This document shows positions 55,902 to 64,000 of a stretch of 64,000 nucleotides of DNA, one piece after another. A model generated the notes under the pieces. That model ran no database searches. It had not been told where the DNA came from and saw nothing but the letters and a program-made list of their open reading frames with translations. Every line of letters begins with the position of its first letter. Positions within the stretch are counted from its first letter, which is position 1. Origin of the DNA: an uncultured Kangiella sp. (lineage in GTDB: Bacteria; Pseudomonadota; Gammaproteobacteria; Enterobacterales; Kangiellaceae); NCBI GenBank assembly GCA_947498625.1, contig CANMKR010000001.1, forward strand, positions 1-64,000. The letters are read 5' to 3'. The position numbers and the translations under genes are program-made.

Positions 55902-56070
55902 AATTTTTTAATTAACTGATTCCGTTTAATGCGCGGTGTTAATTAATAGATGCTTTAGCCGAGAGATTTGTAGTAGTTCAAGGCTTTCGAGCTTTGAGTA
56001 GCGCCGTTGGCTAGTGTCAATTAGCACACGAAAAAGCTCGTATAAAGCAGAAATTCTACAAGTCTATCGC

Positions 56071-56811
56071 TTAAATAGCTTTAAATTGCAGATCCCAAAC
56101 CCCGTGGCCTAAACGATGCCCCCTCTGCTCAAACTTTGTTAAAGGCCTCGAATCTGGTCGCGGCACATAATCACCATTTTCAGAAAGATTTTCGTACTCA
56201 GTCATCGATGTTAAAACTTCTAACATGTATTCTGCATAATTTTCCCAGTCTGTTGCTAGATGCAGAACACCACCAGCTTTTAGTTTCTTATGCAGTTTTT
56301 GGCAAAAGTCAGTTTGTACGATACGGCGCTTATGATGTTTCTTTTTATGCCAAGGATCTGGGAAAAATATCTGTATTTTATCTAAAGAATGATCAGCAAT
56401 AGCATAATCAATAATTTCAACCGCATCATGATGGATAACCTTTAAATTGGTTAACTCATATTCTTCTGCTAATAATAGACAAGCTCCAACTCCGGGCTTA
56501 TGAACTTCTATACCTACAAAATCTTTATTGCGCTCACAACTTGCTTGCTCTGCTAAGGATTTGCCCATACCAAATCCAATCTCTAAAACCTTAGGTGCTG
56601 CACGTCCAAAGACATCATCCAAATCATAGAATGCGCGTTGGAACTCTAATCCCATGGTGGGAAAAAGTTCATCCATAGCTCTTTGCTGGCCTTTGGTTAA
56701 ACGCCCTTCACGCAAGACAAAACTTTTAATCTTACGAACCCGTTTACCGTCTTGGTTGAACTCTACATCAGCTTCAACATTTGATTTTTCGCTCACTAGA
56801 ATGACTTCCAT
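56071..56811 (-). CDS. trmB: tRNA (guanine-46-N7)-methyltransferase
   Basis: TrmB makes m7G46 in tRNA. The 246-residue protein has [20 protein letters not shown], the SAM motif [50 protein letters not shown] and C-terminal [20 protein letters not shown]. The ATG at 56811 has no spaced ribosome site. A GTG at 56796 has GGAAG at good distance and may be the true start, giving 241 residues. Confidence 0.96.
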   Translation of the reverse strand: MEVILVSEKSNVEADVEFNQDGKRVRKIKSFVLREGRLTKGQQRAMDELFPTMGLEFQRAFYDLDDVFGRAAPKVLEIGFGMGKSLAEQASCERNKDFVGIEVHKPGVGACLLLAEEYELTNLKVIHHDAVEIIDYAIADHSLDKIQIFFPDPWHKKKHHKRRIVQTDFCQKLHKKLKAGGVLHLATDWENYAEYMLEVLTSMTEYENLSENGDYVPRPDSRPLTKFEQRGHRLGHGVWDLQFKAI

Positions 56812-56994
56812 CTTTCAATAATTGACGCAATTCTAACATATCCCAAATAAAGGATTCAGCACTATCCTTTACTAACTCATTGTATTTGCATAAAAGTCAT
56901 TGCTTAGCGCATTCAAAATCAGTAGAGTTTGAAGTTCGACTGTGTAAAAAGACTAAAAATAACGATGAACGATTTAATGGGGGTCTGCTAAGGA

Positions 56995-58824
56995 ATGCCT
57001 TTTCCTGAATTACCCAATTATCATGCGCTTTATGTGCTGATTTTAACAGTAGTAGCCTTATATTTATTCCGTCGTGACGATATTCCTTTGGAAACCTCTT
57101 GCGTCATCGTTTTATTGCTACTGACCATAGGTTTTACCCTAGTAGAATTCCATAATCACAATGGATTATTAGAGCCAATGCAATTCTTTACTGGCTTTGG
57201 TCATGAGGCATTAATTGCCGTCTGTGCCTTAATGGTCGCAGGACAAGGCCTTGTGAGAACTGGCGCTCTTGAGCCCATTGGCCGGTTTTTAGGGCGAGTC
57301 TGGAAAACTTCTCCCCTATTTTCGTTATTATTAACCCTGCTAATTGCCGCTATTTTAAGCGCATTTGTCAACAATACGCCGATCGTTGTCTTACTTTTAC
57401 CGATTTTGATTAGTGTTGCTGTGCGCGCCAATACCAGCCCTTCTAGCTTATTAATGCCGATGGGCTTCGCCACTTTAGTGGGCGGCATGGCCACCACCAT
57501 TGGCACCTCAACCAACCTATTAGTGGTTTCGGTTGCCGCTGACTTGGGATTAGAAAAGTTCGGCATGTTCGACTTTTTCTTACCTGCAGCAATCGCTGGC
57601 TCGATTGCTATTCTATATCTATGGCTAATAGCTCCTAGAATTATTCCTGAGCGTCAAGCCGTGATGAAAGATACCTCGCCAAGAGTCTTTACCGCCCAAT
57701 TACATATTGCACAGGGTAGTTGGGCCGATGGCAAAACTTTGGCTGAAGTGATTAATAAAACCGAAGGCCTTATGAAGGTTGCCAGAATTCAACGCGGTTC
57801 AGAGGCCACTATTGTCCCAATGCCTGACGCCACCATTCGCGCCGGTGATAAATTACGCGTTGTGGATAACCCGGATAAATTAAAAGAATATGAACAGATT
57901 TTGGAAGCCAAGCTGTTTAAATCTGGGCAAAAAGTCGATGATGACCATCCGCTCACAGCCGAAAACCAACAGCTTTCAGAACTGGTGGTTACTCCAGGTT
58001 CACCGCTAGCAGGCAAGACCTTAAAAGATGTTCGCTTTATTGATGAATATGGTTTAGTAGCAATTGCATTACATCGCGCCGATAAAGTGGTCGATATGCA
58101 TAATAAAGGTCTAGGCAAAGTTATATTGCACGTTGGTGATGTTTTATTAGTGCAAGGTGGGCAAAAAGAAATTGCTGAGTTTAAAAAACGTGGTGAAATT
58201 CTAATTCTTGATGCAACTTCTGATCTACCCAGATCCCATCGCGCGCCAAGAGCTTTGTGGATCATGCTTGGCGTGATTTTCTTCGCCGCAGCCGGCATTT
58301 TGCCGATTGCCATCAGTGCCTTAACTGGCGCCCTATTGATGATCCTGACTCATTGCATTAGTTGGCGAGATGCCTTGAATGCTCTTTCTGCGCAAGTAGT
58401 ACTTATTGTTGCCTCCAGTTTAGCGCTGGGTATCGCCATGACCGAAACCGATGGCGCTCAATACATTGCCGAAATCTTTGTCTGGGCAACTGACGGCACT
58501 CCACCGATGATTATCCTCAGTGGCTTGATGCTGTTGCTAGCGTTATTAACGAATGTAGTTTCCAACAATGCCGCCGCGGTTATTGGGACGCCAATTGCTT
58601 ATAGCGTGGCGACCCAATTAAATCTTCCGCCTGAGCCTTTTATTATCGCGGTTTTATTTGGTGCCAATATGAGCTTCGCCACCCCAATGGCCTACAAAAC
58701 CAACCTTTTAGTGATGAGTGCTGGCGGTTATAAATTCTCAGATTTCGTTAAGATCGGGGTACCATTAGTAATCATTATGTGGGTAACCCTCTCCATTGTT
58801 TTACCGCTACTGTATGGATTCTAG
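56995..58824 (+). CDS. SLC13-family permease with two TrkA-C domains
   Basis: The 609-residue inner-membrane transporter has helices at 10-200, two cytoplasmic TrkA_C/RCK_C domains (about 225-305 and 325-405) and further helices to the end. The SLC13/DASS pattern is visible as paired repeats: LSAFVNNTPIVVLLLPI with GTSTNLLVVSVA in the first half, LTNVVSNNAAAVIGTPIAYS with NMSFATPMAYKTNLLVM in the second. Related proteins carry sulfate, dicarboxylates or other anions; the substrate is not decided. Confidence 0.93.
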   Translation: MPFPELPNYHALYVLILTVVALYLFRRDDIPLETSCVIVLLLLTIGFTLVEFHNHNGLLEPMQFFTGFGHEALIAVCALMVAGQGLVRTGALEPIGRFLGRVWKTSPLFSLLLTLLIAAILSAFVNNTPIVVLLLPILISVAVRANTSPSSLLMPMGFATLVGGMATTIGTSTNLLVVSVAADLGLEKFGMFDFFLPAAIAGSIAILYLWLIAPRIIPERQAVMKDTSPRVFTAQLHIAQGSWADGKTLAEVINKTEGLMKVARIQRGSEATIVPMPDATIRAGDKLRVVDNPDKLKEYEQILEAKLFKSGQKVDDDHPLTAENQQLSELVVTPGSPLAGKTLKDVRFIDEYGLVAIALHRADKVVDMHNKGLGKVILHVGDVLLVQGGQKEIAEFKKRGEILILDATSDLPRSHRAPRALWIMLGVIFFAAAGILPIAISALTGALLMILTHCISWRDALNALSAQVVLIVASSLALGIAMTETDGAQYIAEIFVWATDGTPPMIILSGLMLLLALLTNVVSNNAAAVIGTPIAYSVATQLNLPPEPFIIAVLFGANMSFATPMAYKTNLLVMSAGGYKFSDFVKIGVPLVIIMWVTLSIVLPLLYGF

Positions 58825-59116
58825 TACAGACAAAGCCAACACCAAGGCAAGTTTTTTAGTAATATTTGGAATTTCAGTGCTCGTATTATTAGCATTCGAT
58901 CCTGGCACCAGCGGTAATAACTTGCCTAAATTTAGTAATACAAAACTCCTTATTTTTAGCATATTTAACACCTTGAGTTTATGCATACTGCTTTCTCCAA
59001 TCTTCAGTATTTATTGGAAACCTACTTTTAACAAAGCTTATTTGTTTTGTTATATAGTGTTTGGGCCTATTTTATTTTTTTACCTTTTCAAAAGCCTCTA
59101 CCTGTTAACCACTTAA
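58814..59116 (+). CDS. Small three-helix membrane protein of unknown function
   Basis: The ATG at 58814 lies in the last codons of the SLC13 gene (11-base overlap) and gives 100 residues. Three hydrophobic stretches (about 12-28, 43-66 and 75-96) predict membrane helices. No family is recognised. The overlap and the immediate junction with mutY (1-base gap) suggest a real gene in the same transcript, but there is no homology evidence. Confidence 0.55.
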   Translation: MDSSTDKANTKASFLVIFGISVLVLLAFDPGTSGNNLPKFSNTKLLIFSIFNTLSLCILLSPIFSIYWKPTFNKAYLFCYIVFGPILFFYLFKSLYLLTT

Positions 59117-59117
59117 T

Positions 59118-60161
59118 ATGTCTAACACTTGGAAACCTCAAGCTTTCTCTAAAAAAGTTATTACTTACTATCATGCCAAGGGTCGTAAAGACTTACCTTG
59201 GCATAATACTAAGGATGCTTATCGGATTTGGTTATCTGAAGTTATGCTGCAGCAAACTCAGGTAAAAACGGTTATTCCTTATTACCAGAATTTCCTTAAA
59301 AAGTTCCCAACCGTTAACTCACTTGCAGATGCTGATATTGATCAGGTACTGCATTTATGGAGCGGGCTTGGTTACTATTCACGAGCACGCAACCTGCATA
59401 AAGCCGCACAAATGATTCGCGATGAATTCAATGGTGAATTCCCACAATCACAATCTGAACTGGAATCATTGCCCGGCGTCGGTCGTTCTACTGCAGGCGC
59501 AATTGCCGCTTTTGCTTTTGATAAAGCGACCGCTATTCTCGATGGCAATGTTAAACGAGTCCTAGCCCGCTGCTTTGCCATTGAAGGCTGGTACGGTCAA
59601 ACCAAGGTTTTAAACAAACTCTGGGATTTATCAGAGCGCCTCACTCCGAAAAAAGAAACTGCCGCCTACAATCAAGCCATGATGGATATTGGCGCTGTTG
59701 TTTGCAAACGCTCGAATCCAGAATGTTCAAGCTGCCCTTTAACTCAAAAATGTCAGGCCAAACTAGAAGATAGGGTTATAGAGCTACCTCATAAAAAGCC
59801 CAAAAAAGCTCGTCCTAATAAAAGCGTCTATTGGCAATTGTATATAGATAATCGAAAAGTCTTACTAAAAAAAAGACCCCCTAGCGGTATTTGGGGAGGT
59901 TTATGGTCCTTCCCACAAATTCCCAGCGATGACTATCAATTAAGTGATGAAACCCAGTTACAACCCATACTGCATAAATTTAGCCATTATGATCTGAATA
60001 TTCAGCCGCTACTGATGCAAAAAACGGTGAAATCAAAAGCTAAAATGCGTATTATGGAGTCCGATTTAACTTGCTGGTATTCGTTAGTTGAACCCGAACC
60101 TTTAGGGTTGCCAACGCCAGTCAGCAAGCTGTTAGATAAACTAAAAGAGTCTTTAGATTAA
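59118..60161 (+). CDS. mutY: A/G-specific adenine glycosylase
   Basis: MutY removes adenine mispaired with 8-oxoguanine. The 347-residue protein has catalytic Glu41 (SEVMLQQTQV), the helix-hairpin-helix LPGVGRSTAGAIAAF, catalytic Asp142 (ILDGNVKRVLAR) and the 4Fe-4S ligands Cys196, Cys203, Cys206 and Cys212. A C-terminal NUDIX-like domain (about 225-345) follows. yggX follows after 1 base, the standard pair. Confidence 0.98.
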   Translation: MSNTWKPQAFSKKVITYYHAKGRKDLPWHNTKDAYRIWLSEVMLQQTQVKTVIPYYQNFLKKFPTVNSLADADIDQVLHLWSGLGYYSRARNLHKAAQMIRDEFNGEFPQSQSELESLPGVGRSTAGAIAAFAFDKATAILDGNVKRVLARCFAIEGWYGQTKVLNKLWDLSERLTPKKETAAYNQAMMDIGAVVCKRSNPECSSCPLTQKCQAKLEDRVIELPHKKPKKARPNKSVYWQLYIDNRKVLLKKRPPSGIWGGLWSFPQIPSDDYQLSDETQLQPILHKFSHYDLNIQPLLMQKTVKSKAKMRIMESDLTCWYSLVEPEPLGLPTPVSKLLDKLKESLD

Positions 60162-60162
60162 T

Positions 60163-60432
60163 ATGGCCAACACCATTTTTTGTAGCAAGCTTCAAAAAGA
60201 AGCCGAAGCCCTGAGTTTTCAACCCTATCCGGGCGAATTGGGTGAGAAAATCATGCAACAGATCTCGCAAGAGGCCTGGATGATGTGGCTGAATCATCAA
60301 ACCATGATGATTAACGAAAAACGCCTAAGTTTGATTGACCCAGCAGCACAGAAATACCTAGCAGAACAGATGGAATTGTATCTATTCGGAGGAGATTACG
60401 AAAAGCCAGAAGGCTATACTCCAAAAAGCTAA
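60163..60432 (+). CDS. yggX: Fe(2+)-trafficking protein YggX
   Basis: YggX protects iron-sulfur proteins and is proposed to traffic iron. The 89-residue protein (E. coli 91) has conserved Cys7 (IFCSKLQKEAEAL), FQPYPGELGEKI, EAWMMWLNHQTMMINEKRL and a C-terminal EQMELYLFGG. Pairing with mutY is conserved. Confidence 0.97.
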   Translation: MANTIFCSKLQKEAEALSFQPYPGELGEKIMQQISQEAWMMWLNHQTMMINEKRLSLIDPAAQKYLAEQMELYLFGGDYEKPEGYTPKS

Positions 60433-60461
60433 AAAATTACTAGAAAAATCCAATTTTAGGC

Positions 60462-60490
60462 TTGACTAAAAGCCTCTGAATCGGTTTAAT
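60462..60490 (+). promoter_or_regulatory. tRNA-Phe promoter
   Basis: TTGACT (60462-60467), a 17-base spacer and TTTAAT (60485-60490) form a near-consensus promoter. The following ACGCGTCC is a GC-rich discriminator, typical of stable-RNA promoters. The tRNA begins 11 bases after the -10. Confidence 0.8.
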
Positions 60491-60501
60491 ACGCGTCCAT
60501 T

Positions 60502-60577
60502 GGCTTGGTAGCTCAGTTGGTAGAGCGGAGGATTGAAAATCCTTGTGTCGGCAGTTCAATTCTGCCCCGAGCCACCA
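60502..60577 (+). tRNA. tRNA-Phe (anticodon GAA)
   Basis: The 76-base cloverleaf has acceptor GGCTTGG with CCGAGCC (one G-U pair). The D arm contains GCTCAGTTGGTAGAGC. The anticodon loop TTGAAAA reads GAA, and the T arm contains GGCAGTTCAATTCTGCC. CCA is encoded. It is a single-gene transcript with its own promoter and terminator. Confidence 0.98.
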
Positions 60578-60583
60578 TTATTT

Positions 60584-60612
60584 AAAAGCCCGAGCATTGC
60601 TCGGGCTTTTTT
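60584..60612 (+). terminator. Intrinsic terminator of tRNA-Phe
   Basis: A 12-bp perfect stem (60584-60595 with 60599-60610) with a 3-base loop ends in a T-run. It is close enough to the convergent aspartoacylase gene to serve it as well. Confidence 0.93.
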
Positions 60613-60617
60613 ATTGC

Positions 60618-61475
60618 CTAAAGTTTAAGTAGCTCTTTCTGCGACATCGAAAAGGCTTTCTTTTCATCGTAATAAGCAGCTTCATTAATAAAGCTGATGG
60701 TGCAGTCTTCACCTTGATAGTGAACCTCTTCGCCGTTGAATAATTTAAAAATGGGCTCGCCTTTCTTTAATGGTTGAAAATCCCTATCTTGGATGTTCTC
60801 ATGGATCATACCGATGATTTCACCATCTTGATTTTGAGGTAAATAAGCCACAGAAAAATATTTATACACTTCCAGTTCTTTTGAGCTTTCTGGCAAGTTA
60901 TCTTGATTATAGTAATTTACGAATTCTAAAATTTCCAAAACCGTTTGCTGAGTTTTATCAAAAACATCCTGCCTTAATACTCCTTGCGGGGTGGCGCCAA
61001 TTTCAACCAAAATATTTCTTTCCGCGACACTCATTAAGAAGTGATGATCTTCTATTTCCTCCCAAGTAATGGTGACATCTTCTAACCTTGTTTTAACGTA
61101 ATCCGCTAGTTTTAAATGAAAAGAATCTGCCTTAGTAATCACCAGGTTAATTCCCATTGGTGCCGTGGAAGTATGCAAATCAATAATAAAACCTGTTTTG
61201 GCACTCCCTTTAGGACCAAGCTGTTGGTTAATTTCTTTTGCCCGTAGATCTTCATAACTAGTTAGATCTGGATTGTTTAAATCCGACTGCTTGAAACTTC
61301 GATTTAGATCTCTATCGATATAGCGCTTCACCGCTTGATAGGCTTTAGGGTTTGCCAATAGATAAGTGATATCTAAATTATCAATGGCTAACTCTGCTTC
61401 CAGCTTTTTTATAAGGTATATCCCTGTAAATTCATTACCATGGGTGCCGCCGACGATGGCGATATTTTTTATCAT
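60618..61475 (-). CDS. Aspartoacylase-like zinc hydrolase (AspA/AstE family)
   Basis: The 285-residue M14-type zinc deacylase has the metal-binding IVGGTHGNE (His12, Glu15), RYIDRDLNRSF, IDLHTSTAPMGI with the third zinc His and a C-terminal domain with a catalytic Glu in VEIGATPQGV. Related enzymes cleave N-acetylaspartate or N-acyl amino acids. The wording GGTHGNEFTGIYL is closest to aspartoacylase. No neighbouring pathway genes help decide. Confidence 0.88.
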   Translation of the reverse strand: MIKNIAIVGGTHGNEFTGIYLIKKLEAELAIDNLDITYLLANPKAYQAVKRYIDRDLNRSFKQSDLNNPDLTSYEDLRAKEINQQLGPKGSAKTGFIIDLHTSTAPMGINLVITKADSFHLKLADYVKTRLEDVTITWEEIEDHHFLMSVAERNILVEIGATPQGVLRQDVFDKTQQTVLEILEFVNYYNQDNLPESSKELEVYKYFSVAYLPQNQDGEIIGMIHENIQDRDFQPLKKGEPIFKLFNGEEVHYQGEDCTISFINEAAYYDEKKAFSMSQKELLKL

Positions 61476-61591
61476 TGAGAGTGCTCACTTGTTACATCTG
61501 TTAACAGTTTAGCCAATTTTGTTGCTTTTTATTAGTTCTGATTTCTCACGTCATTATCTAGACTATAAGTAGGCAACAAAGGAGAACCCAT

Positions 61592-61999
61592 TTGTCTCTA
61601 CTACTCAATATTTTATGGCTGCTCTTTGGCGGTATTTTCATCTTTTTCGGCTATATCGCTGGCGGTATTGCCTTATGCTTCACCATAGTCGGTATTCCGT
61701 GGGGCGTGCAATGTTTTAAGTTAGCTATCTTCTCCATCTTTCCCTTTGGACAAGAAACCCGTATGAGCGGCTCACAGCCAATGGGCAGCGTTATTAATGT
61801 CTTACTGAATATAATTTGGTTATTGTTTGGTGGTGTTTTCGTGGTGCTAAACCACCTATTCTGGGGTTTACTGCTGTGTCTAACCATTATCGGCATTCCA
61901 TTTGGTATACAACACTTAAAGATGGTGAAGCTTGGGATCTGGCCATTCGGCGCAGTCATCGTATCAAAGCATGAATCAAAGGCTTTAGCGACAGCCTAA
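61592..61999 (+). CDS. yccF: YccF family membrane protein
   Basis: The 135-residue inner-membrane protein is built of two YccF repeats, each with LLFGGIF-type helices and the (C/L)LTI(V/I)GIP(W/F)G motif: CFTIVGIPWGVQCFKLA and CLTIIGIPFGIQHLKMV. Start choice: TTG at 61592, 7 bases after an AAAGGAG ribosome site; no ATG or GTG fits better. The function is unknown. Confidence 0.93.
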   Translation: MSLLLNILWLLFGGIFIFFGYIAGGIALCFTIVGIPWGVQCFKLAIFSIFPFGQETRMSGSQPMGSVINVLLNIIWLLFGGVFVVLNHLFWGLLLCLTIIGIPFGIQHLKMVKLGIWPFGAVIVSKHESKALATA

Positions 62000-62058
62000 C
62001 TTGTAAGTGATTTAACTAAATTCTTATCTAAATTTTAATTTTTACTCCTAAGGTAATA

Positions 62059-62095
62059 GCGCTTTCTTAAGAAATTGAGACAAGCGCATTTTTTT
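62059..62095 (+). terminator. Possible terminator after yccF
   Basis: GCGCTT (62059-62064) and AAGCGC (62082-62087) form a 6-bp stem with a 17-base loop, followed by a T-run to 62095. The large loop makes it only moderately convincing. The rest of 62000-62190 shows nothing clear. Confidence 0.4.
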
Positions 62096-62190
62096 GCCAC
62101 ATTTAATAATTTTAATCCTTAATCCATCCAGAATATCTAAAGATTTATTGAGTTAAATAACTGCTATCAAATCATTTGCTAGGAGCAGTT

Positions 62191-64000
62191 ATGAAGTCAT
62201 TCATTTTCAGTATTATTTTGTTATTTTCATTATCACCCGCGATACAGGCGTCATCCAATTATGATGACGATTATGCGGGCATTAGCTTTAAATCTACCAG
62301 CAGAGATAAAAGCTATGAACAAATGCCTCTTTCTACTGACGTTAAGGTTACGATTAATGGCGTTGTGGCGCGGACGCAAATTACTCATACATTTTCCAAT
62401 CAAACTGAAGAATGGCTAGAAGGCATTTACCGCTTCCCATTGCCGGAAAATGCGGCAGTTGATACTTTGAAAATGATCATTGGCGAGCAAGTCATCGAAG
62501 GAGAAATCCAAGAGAAACAACAGGCTGAAAGAACCTATCAAGCAGCTAAGAAAGCCGGTAAGCGAGCTAGTTTAGTAAAACAAGTAAGACCTAATCTTTT
62601 TACCACTAAATTAGCCAATATTGGTCCTAATGAAGACATTAAAGTACAAATTGAGTTTCAACAATTAATTCATATCGACGGCACTGTCTTTACTTATAAG
62701 CTACCGCTTGGTGTGACTCCTCGTTTTCAACCAAGCAGCCAAACCATTTCGCAAAGCTTTGACTCGACCATCGACAGCGAAGCTTTATCAAATGTGGTCA
62801 CAACTTTTAATACCAATAGCCAACAAGACCGCCCAGTTACCTTCGAAATTGAGCTGAATGCAGGGTTTGAGTTAGCCAAAATCGATAGTCCTCATCATCA
62901 GTTAAAGACTCAACCCATAGGCAATAAACAGCTGATTACTTTAGATAACCCAGCTCAAGCCGAGCGCGATTTTATACTGAAATGGCATCCGCAGTTAGGA
63001 CATAAGCCTAAAGCCACTTTGCTAAGCGAAACTATTGGTGACGAAACTTATAATTTACTGGTGATACTGCCACCGACTCATGATTTAGTTCAACAACAGG
63101 TCAAGCCAAGAGAAGTTATTTTTGTGGTTGATTCGTCTGGCTCTATGTCTGGTGAGTCGATGCAGCAAGCGAAGGCAGGTTTGCGTTTCGCACTGAAGCA
63201 GCTCAACTCTAATGATAGTTTCAATATTATTGATTTCGATAGTAATGCCAAAATTTTATTTCCAAATGCGCGAAATATTACTGAAGATACATTGCAAGAT
63301 GCCGAGAGCTTTATTGATGAGATGAATGCTGATGGCGGCACTAATATTGCCAGTGCCGTTGAGCTCGCGTTAGTAAAACCGAACAGTCAGAAACTACGTC
63401 AGATAATATTTTTAACGGATGGCAGCATTGGCAATGAGCAACAAATTTTTAGCATGATCCGCCAAAAGCTGGGCAACAATCGCTTGTTCACAATCGGTAT
63501 TGGCTCGGCACCTAACAGTTATTTTATGACTAAAGCTGCTGAAGAAGGTCGCGGTACTTTTACCTACATCAATAAAATCGAACAAGTGAAAACTGAACTT
63601 GCTAACCTATTTAAGAAGTTACGCTATCCTGTCCTTAGTAATCTCGGTATAGATACCAATGGTGTTTCTAAATCTGCATTAGATAGCATGGAGCTACAGC
63701 CAAAACACTTAAGAGATTTATATCTTGGTGAGCCACTTTACGCGACCTATAAATCGTTAGCTTCTGCCAGCTCAATGCAACTTAAAGGCTATGCCGATAC
63801 TTACGAATGGGATTTTAAATTACCCAATACAACTAATGGCAAAGACAAAGGTGTCGCGAAACTTTGGGCTCGTATGAAAATAGATTCTTTGCGCAATGAG
63901 ATGTCCCATGATTACCGCAAAGCTGAAGAATACAAACAGCAAATCACCAACACGGCATTAAACTTTCATCTTGTGAGTGATTACACCAGCTTGGTTGCGG
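62191..64000 (+). CDS. VIT-VWA domain exported protein (3' end outside window)
   Basis: The frame stays open from the ATG at 62191 to the window edge (603 codons). AGGAG stands 6 bases before the ATG. A signal peptide (1-20, ending near AIQA) is followed by a VIT domain (about 44-170; TFSNQTEEWLEGIYRFPLPE, KQQAERTYQAAKKAGKRASL). A VWA domain (about 308-490) has an intact MIDAS start, Asp314-Ser-Ser-Gly-Ser, and later FLTDGSIG. This layout matches VIT-VWA proteins annotated as marine proteobacterial sortase targets. A C-terminal LPxTG-like tail and a neighbouring sortase would lie beyond the edge and cannot be seen. Confidence 0.9.
   Translation, partial: MKSFIFSIILLFSLSPAIQASSNYDDDYAGISFKSTSRDKSYEQMPLSTDVKVTINGVVARTQITHTFSNQTEEWLEGIYRFPLPENAAVDTLKMIIGEQVIEGEIQEKQQAERTYQAAKKAGKRASLVKQVRPNLFTTKLANIGPNEDIKVQIEFQQLIHIDGTVFTYKLPLGVTPRFQPSSQTISQSFDSTIDSEALSNVVTTFNTNSQQDRPVTFEIELNAGFELAKIDSPHHQLKTQPIGNKQLITLDNPAQAERDFILKWHPQLGHKPKATLLSETIGDETYNLLVILPPTHDLVQQQVKPREVIFVVDSSGSMSGESMQQAKAGLRFALKQLNSNDSFNIIDFDSNAKILFPNARNITEDTLQDAESFIDEMNADGGTNIASAVELALVKPNSQKLRQIIFLTDGSIGNEQQIFSMIRQKLGNNRLFTIGIGSAPNSYFMTKAAEEGRGTFTYINKIEQVKTELANLFKKLRYPVLSNLGIDTNGVSKSALDSMELQPKHLRDLYLGEPLYATYKSLASASSMQLKGYADTYEWDFKLPNTTNGKDKGVAKLWARMKIDSLRNEMSHDYRKAEEYKQQITNTALNFHLVSDYTSLVA

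Noticed and set aside
55908-55946. Terminator between the SRPBCC gene and trmB (TTAATTAAC/GTTAATTAA)
   Set aside because: The stem is AT-only with a 21-base loop and has no T-run placed correctly; chance pairing is likely.
57789-58313. A 174-codon open frame on the minus strand inside the SLC13 gene
   Set aside because: The plus-strand gene has clear family motifs throughout this stretch; the antisense frame has none.

Overview
The window looks like a chromosomal segment of an AT-rich (roughly 40% GC by eye) marine gammaproteobacterium. Gene content and order (dusB-fis, accBC, gshB next to pilGHIJ-chpA, yqgE-ruvX, pilTU divergent from yggS-proC-yggT, rdgB-hemW, mutY-yggX, Coq7, TrmB, PrmA) are typical of Oceanospirillales/Alteromonadales-grade Gammaproteobacteria. 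Kangiella/Aliikangiella-like bacteria are my best guess, from memory and not from any search. No phage, insertion sequence, CRISPR array or rRNA operon was seen.

Layout. 1-1447: the 3' part of a copper-resistance pair (copA, copB). 1523-2521: an EamA exporter. 2621-7497: a leftward three-gene signalling operon encoding an OmpR-type regulator, a LysM-FecR periplasmic protein and a CHASE2-PAS histidine kinase. 7877-10198: aroQ-accB-accC, with a palindrome over a candidate promoter and a strong terminator. 10368-19868: a tight rightward run of RDD, SpoIIM-like, DUF4129, DUF4350, MoxR ATPase and DUF58 genes, then an SMI1-like gene, a lipoprotein, prmA and a DUF3426 gene. 20017-24216: dusB-fis and purH-purD. 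24262-26394 (leftward): a GST and a Ycf46-like AAA ATPase. 26498-30727: coq7, metK, ahcY, rsmE.

30733-41442 (leftward): a type IV pilus chemosensory operon pilG-pilH-pilI-pilJ-chpA-chpC. It lacks the methyltransferase (pilK) and methylesterase (chpB) genes known from Pseudomonas aeruginosa, and its ChpA carries a long 12-bp-repeat EEVA/EEVT linker. 41710-46946: gshB, tonB, yqgE, ruvX and a Cache-GGDEF(degenerate)-EAL protein. 46985-49171 (leftward): the pilus retraction ATPases pilT and pilU. 49207-55901: yggS-proC-yggT-DUF4426, two tandem spondin-domain genes, rdgB-hemW and an SRPBCC gene. 56071-64000: trmB, an SLC13 transporter, a small membrane protein, mutY, yggX, tRNA-Phe, an aspartoacylase-like gene, yccF, and the start of a VIT-VWA secreted protein that runs off the right edge.

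The most unusual material is the CHASE2/FecR/response-regulator operon, the MoxR-DUF58-SpoIIM-RDD membrane cluster, the repeat-expanded ChpA without adaptation enzymes, and the spondin pair behind a leader whose hairpin covers its ribosome binding site.
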